Below, piece by piece: positions 42,248 through 51,848 of a stretch of DNA of 64,000 bases (position 1 is the stretch's first letter; each line of letters begins with the position of its first letter). The notes under the pieces were generated by a model. The model did no database searches. It was not told the DNA's origin and worked only from the letters and a program-made list of their open reading frames with translations. Both the position numbers and the translations under genes were made by a program. Location of the stretch: contig NZ_CP197246.1 of the NCBI RefSeq assembly GCF_052076145.1, forward strand, positions 248,001 to 312,000, written 5' to 3'. Origin of the DNA: Kitasatospora sp052076145. Lineage in GTDB: Bacteria > Actinomycetota > Actinomycetes > Streptomycetales > Streptomycetaceae.

Positions 42248-45200
42248 GTGCGGCGCTGGGAGCTCGTCGGTGACGGTTCTGCGAAGTTCTGGGAGGCGGC
42301 GGCCGAGGGCGCGACCGTACGTGTGCGCTACGGCCGGATCGGCACCGAGGGCCGCGCCCAGGTGAAGGAGCTCGATTCGGTCGCGGCGGCCGAGGCGCAC
42401 TTCGGCAGGCTCGTGGCGGAGAAGGAGCGCAAGGGCTATGCCGAGGTCGGGGCCGACGTGCAGACAGCGCCGCAGCCCTCGCAGGCCGAGCTGGGCGAGC
42501 TGGGCGAGCCGACCGAGCCGACCGAGCCGGTGGCCGAGCCGGTGACCGCGAGCGGGCTGCCGGACGAGGACTCCTTCGTGCTGCCCGCCGCCTGGCAGGA
42601 GCTGGTCCCCCCGCGCCGTGGCGGTGCGGTGCGGGCCGGGGTGTCGGCCGAGGTGTCGGCCGGGCCGGAGGCTGCAGCGGCCGTGGCGGCGCAGGAGGAG
42701 CGGATCGCGTCCGAACAGGACTGGATCGCGCAGGTGCTGGCCTCCCACCACTCCGAGCCGACGCTGGTGCGCGCCGCGCGCGCCTACCTGGCCGGGGAGG
42801 CGGATCCGGTCGGGGCCGCCGCCGTGGCGAGCATGCTGCCGCCGGCGTGGCGGCCCGGTAGCCAGGAGGAGTCACCGGTCGCCGACGCGTGGGTCGCGCA
42901 GCACGGGCCGGCGTTCGCCGCCCGAGCGGCGGTGGAGGTCTTCGAGATCGAGACCCACTGGCAGCAGCACAGGTCCAGGCGGACCGACCCGGCACTGCGG
43001 TTCCGGGCCTCGGCGGGTCATCACTCGCTGCACGTCGAGCGTTCGCTGGCAGCCCGGGTGCGGGCACTGCTCGCGTCCACGGACGAGGCGGCGTACCAGG
43101 AGACCGTGGCCGCCCTCGGCACGTGCCGGACGACGCCTCAGCGCCGGGTCGTCGCCGCCTTCCTCGCGCCGGGCACCCCGGGGTGGGCCGACGACTGCGT
43201 GGCCGACGAGCCCGGCTACGGCGACGACGGGCCCAAGCTGCGGCCGCTGCTGCTGTGCGCGCTCGACGACCCGGCGCAGGTGGACCGCCTCGGCCACCAC
43301 CCGAAGCTGCCCTGGAACGGCTGGTCGCTTCAGCTCATAGCCACCCTTGCCGACAGCCTCGGGACGGCCTGCGTGCCGTTCCTCGGCGAGGCGCTCGAAC
43401 AGGCCTACGGCTCCGACCGGGTGCGGGACATCGCCTCGGTGGTGGCTCGGTTCCCGACCGACGACGCCTTCCGCCTCCTGCTCGCCCGCCTGGACGACAA
43501 GTACACCCGGGCCGCCCTCCAGGAGGCCGTGCAGCGCTACCCGGCCCGTGCCGTGCGGCTGCTTGCCGCAGCGGTGGTCAAGGGCGGCAAGAACGCGCCC
43601 GCCGCGCGGCAGCTCCTCAACTCCCACGTGCTGCTGAACAGCGCCGTCCTGCCCGAGCTCCTGCCCCATCTCGACGACTCGACGCGGGAGTTGGTCCGAA
43701 CGATCGGCGAATCCCGGCAGCGCGTCGCCGAGGCGGCACCGGAGGCACTCCCCGAGCTGCTGGTCTCTCCCCCGTGGACGCGCCGACGCGCACCCCGCAA
43801 GCAGCGCGTGCTCGCCGGCCTGGAGCCGGACGGCGCAGCGAGTTTGGCGTGGCGCGCGGGTGAGCAGGAGCAGTGGGCCCGGACGCCGTACTCGGGGTGG
43901 GAGTACCCGGAGTCGACCGACTGGGGCCTGGAGGCGGCCAAGGTGCTCGGGAGCAGCGGCAGTCTCTGGTACGCGGGCCGGTTCCTGGCGCAGGGCCCCG
44001 TCGAGGTGCTCGCCCCCGAGGTGGAGACGTGGCGGCCCACGAACCTGTGGGGCGGTCAGGAGTACCTGCGGCCGGTCGTCGCCAAGTACGGCCTGGCGGC
44101 GCTGCCGACGGTGCTGTCGGTCGCGCAGGCCCAGCCGGCGAAATTCGCGCCGCTCCTGCTGCCGTTCCTCGACGCCGGTGCGGCGCGGGTGATGGCCGAG
44201 GGAATGGTCCGGCTCAAGTCGGTGCAGCCGACGGCCCGTTCCTGGTTCGCCCGGCACGGCACAGCGGCGGGCCTGCTGCTGACCCCCGACGCGGTCGGCC
44301 CGGCCGGGCCTGCCCGCCGTGCTGCGGAGCAGGCGCTGCGGCTGGTCGCGGCGTGTGAGGGCACGGGCGCCGTGCTTGCCGCCGTGGTCGCCCGCCACGG
44401 CGAGGAGGCGGCGGAGATCGTCGCCGAGGCGCTGGCCACGGACCCGCTGGAGAACGCGCTGCCCGCCCGGATGCCGGTGCTGCCCGCCTGGGTGCGGCCG
44501 ACCGTGCTGCCGCAGCTTCTGCTCGCCTCGGGTGCGGCGCTGCCGGAGGACTCCGTCCGGCACGTGCTGACCATGCTCTCGCTGTCGAAGCCAGCCGACC
44601 CGTACCCAGGGCTCGCCGTCGTCGTCGACGCGTGCCGCGCCGACTCGCTGGCCGAGTTCGCCTGGGCCCTGTTCGAGGAGTGGCGGCAAGCCACCATGCC
44701 CGCCAAGGAGAGCTGGGCCCTGCACGCCCTCGGGTCGCTCGGGGACGACGGGACGGTCCGCCGGCTCACCCCGATCCTGCGCGACTGGCCCGGGGAGGGC
44801 GCGCACCACCGTGCGGTCGAGGGCTTGGGCGTCCTCGCCGAGATCGGCAGCGACGTGGCACTGCTGCACCTGCACAGCATCGCCCAACGGGTGAAGTTCA
44901 AGGCGCTCAAGGTCCGCGCCCAGGAGAAGATCTCCGAGGTCGCGGAGGGCCTGGGCCTCACCGGCGAGCAGCTCGCGGACCGCCTGGTCCCCGATCTCGG
45001 CCTCGACGTGGACGGCACCACGGTCGTCGACTACGGCCCGCGCCGCTTCACCGTGGGCTTCGACGAGCAGCTGCGCCCCTTCGTCATGGACGCCGACGGC
45101 AAGCGCCGCAAGGACCTGCCCGCCCCCGGTGTCAAGGACGACCAGGAGCTCGCCCCCGCCGAGCGCAAGCGGTTCGTCACGCTGAAGAAGGACGTCCGCA

Positions 45201-45934
45201 CCATCGCCGTCGACCAGATACACCGTCTGGAGGCGGCGATGGTCGCCCAGCGCAGCTGGACGGCGACGGAGTTCCGGGAGCTCCTCGTCCAGCACCCGCT
45301 GCTCCGGCACCTGGTGCGGCGCCTGGTCTGGCTCGCCGACGGCGCAGACGGTGCGGACGGCAGCGGCGGTACGGCCAGGACCGCCTTCCGGGTCGCCGAG
45401 GACCGCACCTTCGCCGACGTCGACGACCGCGAGTTCACCCTCGCCGAGCAGGCGACGGTGCGCCTGGCCCATCCGCTGCACCTCGGTGAGGCGGTGGCGG
45501 CGTGGTCGGAGCTCTTCGCCGACTACGAGATCCTGCAGCCGTTCGCGCAGCTCGGCCGGCCGGTGCACCGGGTGACGCCGGAGGAGGCGACCGCCAACCG
45601 CCTGCACCGCTTCGAGGGCCGCACGGTGGCGGTGGGCCGCCTGCTCGGCCTGACCAAGCGGGGCTGGGAGCGCGGGCAGCCGCAGGACGCGGGCATCGAG
45701 CGCTGGTTCTCCAAGCGGCTCGGCGACGGCTGCCACCTGGTCATCGCGCTCGACGAGGGCATCTGGGTCGGCATGGTCGACGAGTTCCCCGACCAGACCT
45801 TCGAGACGGTCTGGCTGGACTCGGCGCCGGGCGACCACTCGCCCGGCCACCACTACCCGCTGCGGTTCGGCGACCTGGACCTGGTCACCGCCTCCGAGCT
45901 GATCGCCGACCTGGAGGCGGTGACGGCCTCGTAA
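42248..45934 (+). CDS. WGR-DUF4132 protein (MolR-like)
   Basis: 1228 residues. N-terminal WGR domain (RRWELVGDGSAKFWEAAAEGATVRVRYGRIGTEGR, 2-45), an acidic linker, a large helical middle (about 160-880) with HEAT-like repeats, and C-terminal DUF4132 (FVTLKKDVRTIAVDQIHRLEAAMVAQRSWTATEFRELLVQHPLLRHLVRRLVW...). WGR domains are found in PARP-type DNA-nick sensors; DUF4132 is of unknown function in MolR-like proteins. GGAGG with good spacing precedes the GTG at 42248. A single gene ending 28 nt before the oxygenase of the cluster, which is convergent. Confidence 0.85.
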   Translation: MRRWELVGDGSAKFWEAAAEGATVRVRYGRIGTEGRAQVKELDSVAAAEAHFGRLVAEKERKGYAEVGADVQTAPQPSQAELGELGEPTEPTEPVAEPVTASGLPDEDSFVLPAAWQELVPPRRGGAVRAGVSAEVSAGPEAAAAVAAQEERIASEQDWIAQVLASHHSEPTLVRAARAYLAGEADPVGAAAVASMLPPAWRPGSQEESPVADAWVAQHGPAFAARAAVEVFEIETHWQQHRSRRTDPALRFRASAGHHSLHVERSLAARVRALLASTDEAAYQETVAALGTCRTTPQRRVVAAFLAPGTPGWADDCVADEPGYGDDGPKLRPLLLCALDDPAQVDRLGHHPKLPWNGWSLQLIATLADSLGTACVPFLGEALEQAYGSDRVRDIASVVARFPTDDAFRLLLARLDDKYTRAALQEAVQRYPARAVRLLAAAVVKGGKNAPAARQLLNSHVLLNSAVLPELLPHLDDSTRELVRTIGESRQRVAEAAPEALPELLVSPPWTRRRAPRKQRVLAGLEPDGAASLAWRAGEQEQWARTPYSGWEYPESTDWGLEAAKVLGSSGSLWYAGRFLAQGPVEVLAPEVETWRPTNLWGGQEYLRPVVAKYGLAALPTVLSVAQAQPAKFAPLLLPFLDAGAARVMAEGMVRLKSVQPTARSWFARHGTAAGLLLTPDAVGPAGPARRAAEQALRLVAACEGTGAVLAAVVARHGEEAAEIVAEALATDPLENALPARMPVLPAWVRPTVLPQLLLASGAALPEDSVRHVLTMLSLSKPADPYPGLAVVVDACRADSLAEFAWALFEEWRQATMPAKESWALHALGSLGDDGTVRRLTPILRDWPGEGAHHRAVEGLGVLAEIGSDVALLHLHSIAQRVKFKALKVRAQEKISEVAEGLGLTGEQLADRLVPDLGLDVDGTTVVDYGPRRFTVGFDEQLRPFVMDADGKRRKDLPAPGVKDDQELAPAERKRFVTLKKDVRTIAVDQIHRLEAAMVAQRSWTATEFRELLVQHPLLRHLVRRLVWLADGADGADGSGGTARTAFRVAEDRTFADVDDREFTLAEQATVRLAHPLHLGEAVAAWSELFADYEILQPFAQLGRPVHRVTPEEATANRLHRFEGRTVAVGRLLGLTKRGWERGQPQDAGIERWFSKRLGDGCHLVIALDEGIWVGMVDEFPDQTFETVWLDSAPGDHSPGHHYPLRFGDLDLVTASELIADLEAVTAS

Positions 45935-45962
45935 CACCGCCGAGCTGACGGCCGAGCCCAGG

Positions 45963-46616
45963 TCAGGAGGCTGGCGCCTCCCGGTGGGGCTGGTCCTGCT
46001 GGGGGGCGAAGTGGGCCGGGATGTGGCGGAAGAAGAAGTTGTGGATCAGGCGGGCGGAGTCCTTGCTGTGGCCGAAGTACTCCTGTGCCTGGTGGAACTG
46101 GCCGGGGTCGAAGAGGATCAGCCGGTTGGGGACCATGGCGAGTGAGGCCAGCTCCTGCCAGCGGTCGATGTCACCGCCGTCCGCGAGGATCTCCTGTGCG
46201 TCGGGGCGCCCTTTCAGGTCGAAGAAGTGCCGTACGCCGGTGCGCCGGTGGGCGTAGAGGGAGGTGCCGCCGCGGCACTGCTCCGGAGTGTTCAGGTAGA
46301 GCACCCCGGCCCAGCGCGCCTCGTCGACGTGGATGCGGGCGCCCCGGTGCAGGTTGACCGTCCAGTCCATCGCCGAGGACATGTGCAGGTGGTTGGCGAT
46401 CAGCTCCTCCCGGCTGCCCGGACCGAGCACGTCGCAGATCCGGTCGACCGCCTCCTCCGCCATCCAGGAGGGGGCGGGCGAGGTGCGGTAGGCGAAGGCA
46501 CTGTCCGTCCTCGGGGTGAACGTACAGGCCAGGGCGGCGGTCCGGGCCCGCTCGAAGTCGGCGTACACGTCGTCGACGACGATGAGGGAGGCGTGGTCGG
46601 TGCCGGTGACGGTCAC
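45963..46616 (-). CDS. DUF6445-like Fe(II)/2-oxoglutarate-type oxygenase
   Basis: 217 residues. RIHVDEARWAGVLYLNTPEQCRGGTSLY gives the HxD pair (His96, Asp98), LFDPGQFHQAQEYFG the distal His175, and ARLIHNFFF Arg189 for the cosubstrate, the pattern of double-stranded beta-helix oxygenases and DUF6445. Its start overlaps the hydrolase gene's stop by 4 nt. Last gene of the leftward cluster. Most likely hydroxylates the peptide product or a free residue; role inferred from place. Confidence 0.75.
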   Translation of the reverse strand: MTVTGTDHASLIVVDDVYADFERARTAALACTFTPRTDSAFAYRTSPAPSWMAEEAVDRICDVLGPGSREELIANHLHMSSAMDWTVNLHRGARIHVDEARWAGVLYLNTPEQCRGGTSLYAHRRTGVRHFFDLKGRPDAQEILADGGDIDRWQELASLAMVPNRLILFDPGQFHQAQEYFGHSKDSARLIHNFFFRHIPAHFAPQQDQPHREAPAS

Positions 46617-48448
46617 AGTGATGCTCCTTCGAGATCTCTGGCGAGCGGTGGGCAGCCGCGTACGAAGGCGGTCACCTCGGCCACCGCGCGGCGGGACGCC
46701 GCCTCGCAGAAGCGCTCCACGTGGCCGATGGGGTAGTTGCTGAGCGTCACCGGCCCGGCTCCGCCGAGCCGCTGGGCCAGCAGCTCGCCGTGGCGGGAGT
46801 CGGCGCGGGTGTCGTACGTCCCGGTCTGGATCAGCAGCGGGGGCAACGGGTGTGCGGGCAACGGCAGATGGAGGGGCGACAGGGCAGCGAGGGCGGCGCG
46901 GTGGTCGGGGCGGGCCGGGTCACCGAGGATGGCCGTCCAGTGCCTTCCGATGCCCAGCGCCGGGAAGCCGACCAGGTCCGTGACCGGGAACCGCAGCACC
47001 CAGCCGTCGAAGAGCCCCGGCTCCAGCAGCACCGCACGGGCGGCGCCGACCGCGCCCATGCTGTGCCCCAGCACCACCAGCGGCCGCGTCGGCCCGACCC
47101 GCTCGCGCAGCCAACGCGCCGCGTGCAGCAGGTCGTTGTAGCCACGCTCACCTTGCGGCACTCGGTGGGCAGGGACCAGCGAACGGGTCACCACCCGGGC
47201 CAGTGACACCTCGCCGGCGCCCGTCATCTCCTCGAGCGCCCGCTCCAGGGGAGCGTTGGCCAGCGCGGTCAGACCGCCGTGCTCCAGCAGCAGGACGGGC
47301 CCGGCGTCGCCCGACAGCTGCACGGGCAGCCGCAGCCCGTCGCCCGCCGTGCAGTACTCCGTCACCCGCCGCGCCGGCATCGGCCAGAGCTCCTCGCGCA
47401 GCCGCCGGGGCTCGTCCTCGCCGCCGAGGAGCAGCTCCATCCGCCGTACCGACGCACCGCCCGGCCGGGCCGACACCCGCAGCCACACCGCGCAGTCGTC
47501 GGAGGGAGAGGCCGCGATCTCGGGGAAGGAGCCACCGGGCTCGCCGCCCGCGACCAGCCTCGGCCGCAGCGTGTCGCCGTCCACCCAGTACAGCGCCTCG
47601 CCCGCACCGGCGCCTCGCCCGGTCAGGGCCCGGACCAGCACGCCCCGCCGGGTGCCCCAGAACCAGGCCAGCGCCGTCCCGTCGGGAAAGACCACACGCT
47701 CGGCGCCCGCCGGGTCGGTCGATCCCGCCCGTAGTGCGCGGAGCTCCGCCCGCGGCGTGCCGAGCGCCTCGCCGTGCCACCACCGGTCCGCGCCGAGCAC
47801 CAGCCGGGTGCGGGCGGTCGCGGCGACCGCCAGCCGGGTCACCGTGACCCCGTCGGGCGTCTCCCCGCCGAATCGCAGCAGCTGGTACGAAGTCCCCTCC
47901 GGTGAGGCGGACTTCAGCAGCGCCGCCGAGGGGTCGGCGGTCGCCTCCAGCGACAGCAGGGCGCCGGGGCCCACGTCGAGAGGCACCGGCCGGTCCGCCC
48001 GGAAGGGGTCGCCCAGCCGGTGGACGGCGACCCGGACGCCCTCGACCGGCGGGGCCGACAGGCGGGCGCCCGGCGGGAAGCCGGTGTAGACGAACCCCGG
48101 CCCCGCGTCCCGGCCGACCGCCGAGGCCACCTCGGCCAGCCGCACGAGGGCGGGCCGCCGGGCGAGCACCTGGTCCGGTGCCTGCGGCTCGGACAGGTAG
48201 CCGTAGTCGCCGCCCGGCCACCCGCGCAGTACGGCGGGCGGGGCACCGTCGGCCGGATGGACGGCCAGCGGTACGAGCCCGTCGCTGCCGTCGCCACCGT
48301 CGCCGAGCTGCACCGGGTGGACGCCCTCGGCGTCCCCTCGCGTCAGCCGTGCCCCGGCCTCGGAGTCCTCCCACCAGTACCCGGCCCGGCCGCAGGTGAG
48401 GAGCCCGTGCACTGCCGCCCGCGTCGGTGCCGCGCCCGCCCTCGTCAT
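46613..48448 (-). CDS. Prolyl-oligopeptidase-like hydrolase (S9-type)
   Basis: 611 residues. An N-terminal beta-rich domain (about 20-360) looks like a propeller; the C-terminal alpha/beta hydrolase has LVVLGHSMGAVGAA (Ser463), QTGTYDTRADSRH (Asp546) and PIGHVERF (His576). S9-like peptidases act in several RiPP pathways, including leader removal. Placed between the ABC permease and the oxygenase and overlapping the oxygenase by 4 nt. No signal peptide, so cytoplasmic. Best candidate for processing the precursor; could also be an exoprotease-like detoxifying enzyme. Confidence 0.75.
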   Translation of the reverse strand: MTRAGAAPTRAAVHGLLTCGRAGYWWEDSEAGARLTRGDAEGVHPVQLGDGGDGSDGLVPLAVHPADGAPPAVLRGWPGGDYGYLSEPQAPDQVLARRPALVRLAEVASAVGRDAGPGFVYTGFPPGARLSAPPVEGVRVAVHRLGDPFRADRPVPLDVGPGALLSLEATADPSAALLKSASPEGTSYQLLRFGGETPDGVTVTRLAVAATARTRLVLGADRWWHGEALGTPRAELRALRAGSTDPAGAERVVFPDGTALAWFWGTRRGVLVRALTGRGAGAGEALYWVDGDTLRPRLVAGGEPGGSFPEIAASPSDDCAVWLRVSARPGGASVRRMELLLGGEDEPRRLREELWPMPARRVTEYCTAGDGLRLPVQLSGDAGPVLLLEHGGLTALANAPLERALEEMTGAGEVSLARVVTRSLVPAHRVPQGERGYNDLLHAARWLRERVGPTRPLVVLGHSMGAVGAARAVLLEPGLFDGWVLRFPVTDLVGFPALGIGRHWTAILGDPARPDHRAALAALSPLHLPLPAHPLPPLLIQTGTYDTRADSRHGELLAQRLGGAGPVTLSNYPIGHVERFCEAASRRAVAEVTAFVRGCPPLARDLEGASL

Positions 48449-48452
48449 CGGC

Positions 48453-49208
48453 TCAGCCCTGCTCGTTGGAGGCGAGTTCGTGGCGGCCGGAGGCGAGCAC
48501 GAGGGCGCCGGCCACCAGCGCAGCCGTGACCAGGCAGCCGGCGGTGGCCTCCAACGGGAAGGTGTCCGAGGCCGGGGAACGGACCAGCAGCACGCAGTAG
48601 GTGAACGGGTTCACCGCCGCCAGTGCCTTCATGAACACCGGCACGTGGTGGAGCGAGTAGAACAGCGGCGCCGTCATCACCAGCGGCAGGCTGAACAGGG
48701 CGGTCAGCAGGTCCCGCTTGCTGTAGCTGTTCACCCCGAAGCCCAGCGCGCACCCGGTCAGCACCGTCAGCAGGCACACCAGGACCGCCAGCACGGCCAT
48801 CGCGGCGTCCTGCGCCGGGCTGCCGCGCCCCAGCAGTTGTTTCAGCACCAGGATGGCGGCGATCTGCACCACCGCCACCAGGCCGTTGGCGGTCAGGATC
48901 GAGCCGATGTACTGCGAGAACGACACGTCGGTCGTCCGGGCGATGGCGTACGTGCCCCACTTGCGGTCGTTGGCGACGTCGCCCATGCACCAGAACAGCG
49001 CCCGGATGGAGATCACCACCAGCACGCCCGCGTAGGCGAAGTCGTCGTACGTCATGCCCTCGATCCGTGCGCCCCCGACCAGGGTGCCCAGGCCGGTGAC
49101 CATGAACAGGAAGTACGCCGGGGCCTCGATGACCCGGCTCAGATGGCTGGTCCGCCAGTTCCACACGCTCAGCAGGTGGAACCGGGCCAGTGTCAGGGAG
49201 GTCTTCAC
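48453..49208 (-). CDS. ABC-2-type permease of the RiPP-like cluster
   Basis: 251 residues, about six helices (WRTSHLSRVIEAPAYFLFMV..., HVPVFMKALAAVNPFTYCVLLVRS at the end is characteristic of ABC-2 exporters). It follows the ATPase with a 4-nt overlap and precedes the S9-like gene by 4 nt. With the ATPase, it probably exports the product or gives self-resistance. Confidence 0.88.
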   Translation of the reverse strand: MKTSLTLARFHLLSVWNWRTSHLSRVIEAPAYFLFMVTGLGTLVGGARIEGMTYDDFAYAGVLVVISIRALFWCMGDVANDRKWGTYAIARTTDVSFSQYIGSILTANGLVAVVQIAAILVLKQLLGRGSPAQDAAMAVLAVLVCLLTVLTGCALGFGVNSYSKRDLLTALFSLPLVMTAPLFYSLHHVPVFMKALAAVNPFTYCVLLVRSPASDTFPLEATAGCLVTAALVAGALVLASGRHELASNEQG

Positions 49209-50134
49209 TGCTGCACCGTCACACTCTCGGGTACGGGGGTCCGTTCGGCGTAGCGGGCCAGGTAGACGTCCCGCAGGGACTGCTTCTCGGCACTGAGGTC
49301 CTGGACGGCGAGGTCGGGTGGCAGCCAGGCCAGGACCGGCCGCAGGCCGGTGGCCAGCGGCGCCCGCACGGAGAGGCCGGTGAGGTCGGGCTCGGTCTCC
49401 AGGCTCCAGTCCGGTGGCAGTCCGTCGGCCAGTGCGGCCGCCTGGCTCACCGTCATCCGCGCCCCGAGCGTGACGTTCACCTTCATCGTGGCGCCGGCCC
49501 GTCGGATGAACTCCTGGATCGGCAGGTGCGCCTGGAGCCGCCCGGCGTCCAGCAGCACCAGGTCGGAGGCGGTCCGCTCGACGGCGTCCAGGTCGTGCGA
49601 GGAGACCAGCACGGTGCTGCCCCCGGCCGCCCGGTCCCGCAGGTGGTTCATCACCAGCTCACCGGCCGCCGGGTCGAGACCGGCCGTCGGCTCGTCCAGC
49701 ACGTACACCGCGGCCTCGGCCACCAGGGCGCGGCCGATCTGCACCCGCTGCAACTGACCACCGGAGATGTACTCCGCCTGCTGGCCCTGGATCTTCTCCA
49801 GATCCAGCAGTTGCAGCATCAGGTCCACCCGGGAGGCCGGCGTACCGGTCAGCCGGGCCACCAGTTCGATGTTCTGACGTACCGTCAGCGACCAGTCCAC
49901 CATGGTCCGTTGCGGGGCCCACATCACCCGGCCCCGGCCGATGTCGGTGCGCACCGCGCCGGAGCTGGGGCGGATCAGCCCGGAGATGATGTTGAGCAGC
50001 GTGGACTTCCCCGCGCCGTTGTGCCCCACCACGGCCAGCAGCGTGCCGGGCTCCACCACGAAGGAGACTCCCGACAGCGCCTCCTTCCCGTTGCGGTAGC
50101 GCTTGGTCACTTGGTCGACGGTCAGGCTAGGCAC
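49205..50134 (-). CDS. ABC transporter ATP-binding subunit of the RiPP-like cluster
   Basis: 309 residues. Walker A GHNGAGKST, signature ISGGQLQR, Walker B AVYVLDEPTAGLDP and H-loop SSHDL. GTG at 50134 with GGAGGAG 8 nt upstream; it overlaps the kinase-like gene by 13 nt. A long frame running further upstream is a shadow of the kinase-like genes. Forms the exporter with the downstream permease. Confidence 0.92.
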   Translation of the reverse strand: MPSLTVDQVTKRYRNGKEALSGVSFVVEPGTLLAVVGHNGAGKSTLLNIISGLIRPSSGAVRTDIGRGRVMWAPQRTMVDWSLTVRQNIELVARLTGTPASRVDLMLQLLDLEKIQGQQAEYISGGQLQRVQIGRALVAEAAVYVLDEPTAGLDPAAGELVMNHLRDRAAGGSTVLVSSHDLDAVERTASDLVLLDAGRLQAHLPIQEFIRRAGATMKVNVTLGARMTVSQAAALADGLPPDWSLETEPDLTGLSVRAPLATGLRPVLAWLPPDLAVQDLSAEKQSLRDVYLARYAERTPVPESVTVQQ

Positions 50135-51003
50135 CCGAAGTACTCCTCCACTAGGTCTGCTCCCTGCTGTTCGCCACCCTGGTCGGGCAGCGTCAGCAGA
50201 CTTCGCGGCCGCTCGGCGGCGAGCGCGTCGCCGAGCCAGGGCCAGGCGTCGGCGGGCCACACCCGAGGGGCCCGGCCGCCCGGCACGAGCGTGGCCGTGC
50301 TGCCGCCGCGCCGTACGGCGACCAGGTGGGCCGGGCCCAGGCGGCGGTCGACGGGGACGACCTCGGCCAGGCTCTCCGGCCGGGCCAGCACCACCTCGCC
50401 GCTCACCGTGCAGTAGGAGCGGCGCTGTTCGAGACCGGCGAGCACCCCGTCGCGCATGGCGGCCAGCGTACGGCCCCGCACCCCGGTCGGGGTGAGATAC
50501 GGGCGGACGGCGCCGGTGGCGCGCTCGACGACCAGCAGCTGGTCGGAGACCAGGGCCCAGCCGCGCGCCGACAGGGCCAGCCCCAGGCTGGTCTTCCCGC
50601 TGTGCGGCTCGCCGAAGAACGCCACGCACCGGCCGCCCCGGGCCAGCACGGTGGCCTGGACGAGGCCGATGGCGTCCCGCAGCACCCGGAACGGCGGGAG
50701 CGGCGACGGCACGGACGACCAGCGGGTGAACCGGCGTTCCTCGATCAGCTCCCCGCCGGGCTCCGACCGCAGCCGGAAGGTCTTGGGTTCGTCGTCCTTG
50801 GCCAGCAACGACCGCAGGAATCCGCCCCGGGTGCCCAGCAGTTCGACCCGGTAGTCGGCCCTGGCGGTGGGCGGGGCGGTGTGCGGGCCGAAGAAGAAGT
50901 CCAGGTCCTCGGCATCCGCCGGGCTGCACGACACCCGCACCACCGTGCCGAAGAAGTCCAGCAGCCGCTCGGCCCCGGCGAGGAGTTCCGTGTCATCAGG
51001 CAT
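50122..51003 (-). CDS. HprK-like kinase fold protein (second of two)
   Basis: 293 residues. Central P-loop FFGEPHSGKTSLGLALSARGWALVSDQLLVVER: GxPxxGKT at 131-138 and, where HPr kinase has DD, the sequence is SDQ (153-155). HPr-kinase-like proteins work on lasso and other peptides, phosphorylating Ser or Tyr, or bind nucleotide only. The Asp-to-Gln change could alter catalysis. Upstream flank: about 36 nt from the first HprK-like gene; no PTS/HPr gene is present, so a peptide substrate is more likely. Confidence 0.75.
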   Translation of the reverse strand: MPDDTELLAGAERLLDFFGTVVRVSCSPADAEDLDFFFGPHTAPPTARADYRVELLGTRGGFLRSLLAKDDEPKTFRLRSEPGGELIEERRFTRWSSVPSPLPPFRVLRDAIGLVQATVLARGGRCVAFFGEPHSGKTSLGLALSARGWALVSDQLLVVERATGAVRPYLTPTGVRGRTLAAMRDGVLAGLEQRRSYCTVSGEVVLARPESLAEVVPVDRRLGPAHLVAVRRGGSTATLVPGGRAPRVWPADAWPWLGDALAAERPRSLLTLPDQGGEQQGADLVEEYFGCLA

Positions 51004-51038
51004 GGGCGCTCCGCACTCCCGTCAACTCCGTACTCCCG

Positions 51039-51848
51039 TCAACTCCGTAATCCCGTCAGCTCCGCGCAGACGGCGCCGAGCAGCTCCAGATGCCGCTGCG
51101 GATCCCAGCTGACGCGGGCCGTGCCACCGGCCGTCCGGACGGTGAAGTCATCGCCCCGGGCGAGGTCGAGGCGCCAGGCCAGGGTGAGCAACTGGCCCGG
51201 CTCCGCGCAGCGGCCGAGCCGCTGCGGGCGCACCATCCAGGTGTCGCCCCACCGGGTCGGGATGCGCGGGGCGTCGGCCAGCACCGTCTCGTCCAGCCAG
51301 GGCAGCAGTGGCAGGCTGCGTTCGCGTACTCCGACGGGCCGACCGTAGTAGTGCAGCCTGCCGGGGGCCTTCCGGTCCAGGACCAGCAGGTCGTCGGAGA
51401 CGAACCGCCAACCGGCGCGCAGCAGTTGGACCAGCCAGACCGACTTGCCCGCCCCGCTGGCGCCGGTGACCGCCAGCGTCCGGAGGCTGCCGTCCGGTGC
51501 GGCCAGCGCCGCCCCGTGCCGGATCCGCACCAGGTCGCGCAGCGGCGCCAGGCCGAACGGCGGTACCGGGGACGGCCGTTCCGCCCTGCTCTGCCACTCC
51601 TCGTACAGCTGCCACGGCGAGCCCGGGGTGCGCCACCAGGCCCGTTTGACGGTCGGGGTGCCGAGTGCGGCGATGAACGAGCCGCCGTCCGCGCTCTCCA
51701 GCAGTACGGACAGCTCCGGGGCGGCGCCGGCGACCAGGTGGTCGCGCAGGTAGTACTCCAGGTGGTCGACGTCCCCGGGGTCGGCACAGTGGAACTCCGT
51801 CGTGACGCCGCAGAATCGGGCCGACAGGACGGCGGGCCGGTCAGGCAT
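51039..51848 (-). CDS. HprK-like kinase fold protein (first of two)
   Basis: 269 residues. P-loop AVTGASGAGKSVWLVQLLRAGWRFVSDDLLVLDR: GxSGxGKS at 129-136 and the intact DD pair (152-153), both hallmarks of HprK. The N-terminal 100 residues are an alpha-beta region that shares a pattern with the second copy (HCADPGDVDHLEYYLRDHLVA versus SCSPADAEDLDFFFGPHTA), so the two are an old duplication. Overlaps the radical SAM gene by 8 nt. Likely a peptide-modifying kinase or a chaperone for the radical SAM step (inference). Confidence 0.78.
   Translation of the reverse strand: MPDRPAVLSARFCGVTTEFHCADPGDVDHLEYYLRDHLVAGAAPELSVLLESADGGSFIAALGTPTVKRAWWRTPGSPWQLYEEWQSRAERPSPVPPFGLAPLRDLVRIRHGAALAAPDGSLRTLAVTGASGAGKSVWLVQLLRAGWRFVSDDLLVLDRKAPGRLHYYGRPVGVRERSLPLLPWLDETVLADAPRIPTRWGDTWMVRPQRLGRCAEPGQLLTLAWRLDLARGDDFTVRTAGGTARVSWDPQRHLELLGAVCAELTGLRS

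Noticed and set aside
49205..50929. Long leftward frame extending the ABC ATPase upstream
   Set aside because: The first 265 codons are a shadow of the kinase-like gene; GGAGGAG and the GTG at 50134 give the real start.
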